Shown here in pieces: positions 62,992 to 64,000 of a stretch of DNA of 64,000 nt. The notes under the pieces were generated by a model. That model was given only the letters and a program-made list of their open reading frames with translations, ran no database searches and was not told the origin of the DNA. This DNA comes from Rhodocyclaceae bacterium (GTDB lineage Bacteria; Pseudomonadota; Gammaproteobacteria; Burkholderiales; Rhodocyclaceae). Positions within the stretch are counted from its first letter, which is position 1. Each line of letters begins with the position of its first letter. Both the position numbers and the translations under genes were made by a program. Location: contig JAEUNM010000123.1 in NCBI GenBank assembly GCA_016791105.1, positions 1-64,000 of the forward strand, in the 5' to 3' direction.

Positions 62992-64000
62992 ATGTATTCG
63001 TCCCCGCATCCCCATGCCGCGCTGCCGGGCCGCCTGTTGATCGTCGGTACGGGTTGTGTGGCGGAAGGTTTTTTGCCGTTGCTGTGGCGACACATCGCCG
63101 TGGCGCGCGAGCGCGTCGCGCTGCTCGGCCCGGACCCACAGGGGCAGGCGCTGGCTGCGCGGCACGGTATAAGTTGCCATGCTTGCGCACTAAGCGCCGA
63201 AAATCACGCCGCCGAACTGGCGCGGCATCTGCGCGCTGGCGACGTGCTGCTCAATCTTGCCCTGGGCGCCGGCAGCCTGGATTTGCTCGCCTGGTGCCTG
63301 CGCCACGACGTGCTGTACCTGGACACCAATCTCGAGCCCTGGTCCGGCCAAGCCCACAGCCTGGCCGGCGCGCGCAGCCGCGCCCTGGCGATGCGCGGGC
63401 AAAGCACGGCGGTGGTGAGCCACGGCGCCAATCCCGGGCTGGTTACCCATCTGCTCAAACAGGCGCTGCAACAACTCGTGCCGGATGCCGCCAATTGGCC
63501 GCAAGCCGCGCGCAGGCTGGGCCTGCAAGTGCTGCAGATATCCGAAGTGGACAGTCACAGGCCGGCAGTCCAGACGAGTGAAGCCGCGGCGGCAGGCACG
63601 CGCCCACCGGCGGAATTCGCCAACACCTGGTCTGCCTTGGGCTTGGCCGGTGAACTATGCGCGCCCGCCGAACTGGCCTGGGGCGCGCAGGAATACGCGC
63701 TACCCGCGGGCGCCGTATTGCGCGAAGGCGGCCGCGGTGGGGCCGTGGAACTGGCCGGCGCGGCGCTCGCCACGCGGGTGGCCGGCTGGTCGCCCGGCAC
63801 CGGCTCATTCACCGGCTGGCTGCTGGCCCACCATGAAGCGATGTCCATGGCTGACCTGCTGACCGAGCATGCCAGCGATGTCGTGGCCGGCCAAGGTGTT
63901 GTGGTACCGCTGCGGCCCACTGTGTTCTATGCCGTACAGCCCTGTCCGGCCGCAGTGCAGGGCGCGTCCGCATTAGTCGCGCCGTCGCCGCCTGCAGGAT
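62992..64000 (+). CDS. hss: Homospermidine synthase, N-terminal part (runs off the window)
   Basis: An uninterrupted frame from ATG 62992 to the window end gives 336 residues. It starts with a Rossmann segment (GRLLIVGTGCVAEGFLPLLW) and contains VVSHGANPGLVTHLLKQAL, EFANTWSALGLAGELCAPAE, LAWGAQEY and GWLLAHHEAMSMADLL. These match homospermidine synthase of the saccharopine-dehydrogenase-like superfamily, which makes homospermidine from putrescine using NAD. The full enzyme is about 470 residues, so roughly a quarter is missing. The reading frame is clear although no stop lies in the window. Confidence 0.85.
   Translation, partial: MYSSPHPHAALPGRLLIVGTGCVAEGFLPLLWRHIAVARERVALLGPDPQGQALAARHGISCHACALSAENHAAELARHLRAGDVLLNLALGAGSLDLLAWCLRHDVLYLDTNLEPWSGQAHSLAGARSRALAMRGQSTAVVSHGANPGLVTHLLKQALQQLVPDAANWPQAARRLGLQVLQISEVDSHRPAVQTSEAAAAGTRPPAEFANTWSALGLAGELCAPAELAWGAQEYALPAGAVLREGGRGGAVELAGAALATRVAGWSPGTGSFTGWLLAHHEAMSMADLLTEHASDVVAGQGVVVPLRPTVFYAVQPCPAAVQGASALVAPSPPAG

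Overview
The window looks like a chromosome segment of a GC-rich betaproteobacterium. The clearest signs are the gene order mdh / gntR-sdhCDABE-gltA-odhABL, an Fnr next to hemN with an FNR-type box between them, pyrG-kdsA-eno-ftsB in one run, and pstSCAB behind a Pho-box promoter. I cannot name the genus from the sequence alone.

Layout. Positions 1-7707 are the tail end of a prophage. Two small genes on the minus strand face a tail module on the plus strand: a small protein, a baseplate J-like protein, a gpI-like tail protein with an internal repeat, a tail-fibre N-domain protein, two further tail proteins and a C-type-lectin-fold protein of the kind diversified by diversity-generating retroelements. 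Three small minus-strand genes follow, and the segment stops at the 3' end of a tRNA-Val(CAC) gene, a plausible integration site. Positions 7949-12551 hold gltX, a cyclase-FHA protein, a citrate-lyase-like protein and mdh. Positions 12771-24134 form the central-carbon cluster: a GntR regulator, succinate dehydrogenase with its flavinylation factor, citrate synthase and the complete 2-oxoglutarate dehydrogenase, closed by a strong terminator.

Positions 24238-34045 contain a chromate transporter and many genes with an oxygen, iron or redox theme: a soluble chemoreceptor-like protein paired with a di-iron ODP-like protein, SirB2, a hemerythrin, Fnr, HemN, a TauE/UreH-like membrane protein, a metallochaperone domain, and a MetX-like hydrolase that lacks its nucleophile. 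Positions 34400-36720 carry a class I cyclic-di-GMP riboswitch in front of a secreted metzincin with PPC and PKD domains. Positions 36742-46253 are mostly housekeeping (glnS, pyrG, kdsA, eno, ftsB, an NlpC/P60 lipoprotein, dtd), with a two-gene nucleotidyltransferase cassette translationally coupled between pyrG and kdsA. Positions 46496-50349 are the phosphate transporter pstSCAB without phoU in view. A DUF1648 membrane protein and a 1234-residue FIST/PAS hybrid histidine kinase follow.

From 55.3 to 61.4 kb the sequence is accessory and rich in repeats. Three families of long palindromic repeats (units of 162-197 bp) alternate with a three-gene module (a helical accessory protein, a protein-glutaminase-type deamidase and a small exported protein), an ABM-type protein, aroE and aroD. 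The window closes with a TIR-WD40 protein and, divergent from it, the 5' part of a homospermidine synthase gene that runs off the edge. The best candidates for something new are the deamidase module, the TIR-WD40 protein, the coupled nucleotidyltransferase cassette and the chemoreceptor/di-iron sensor pair.
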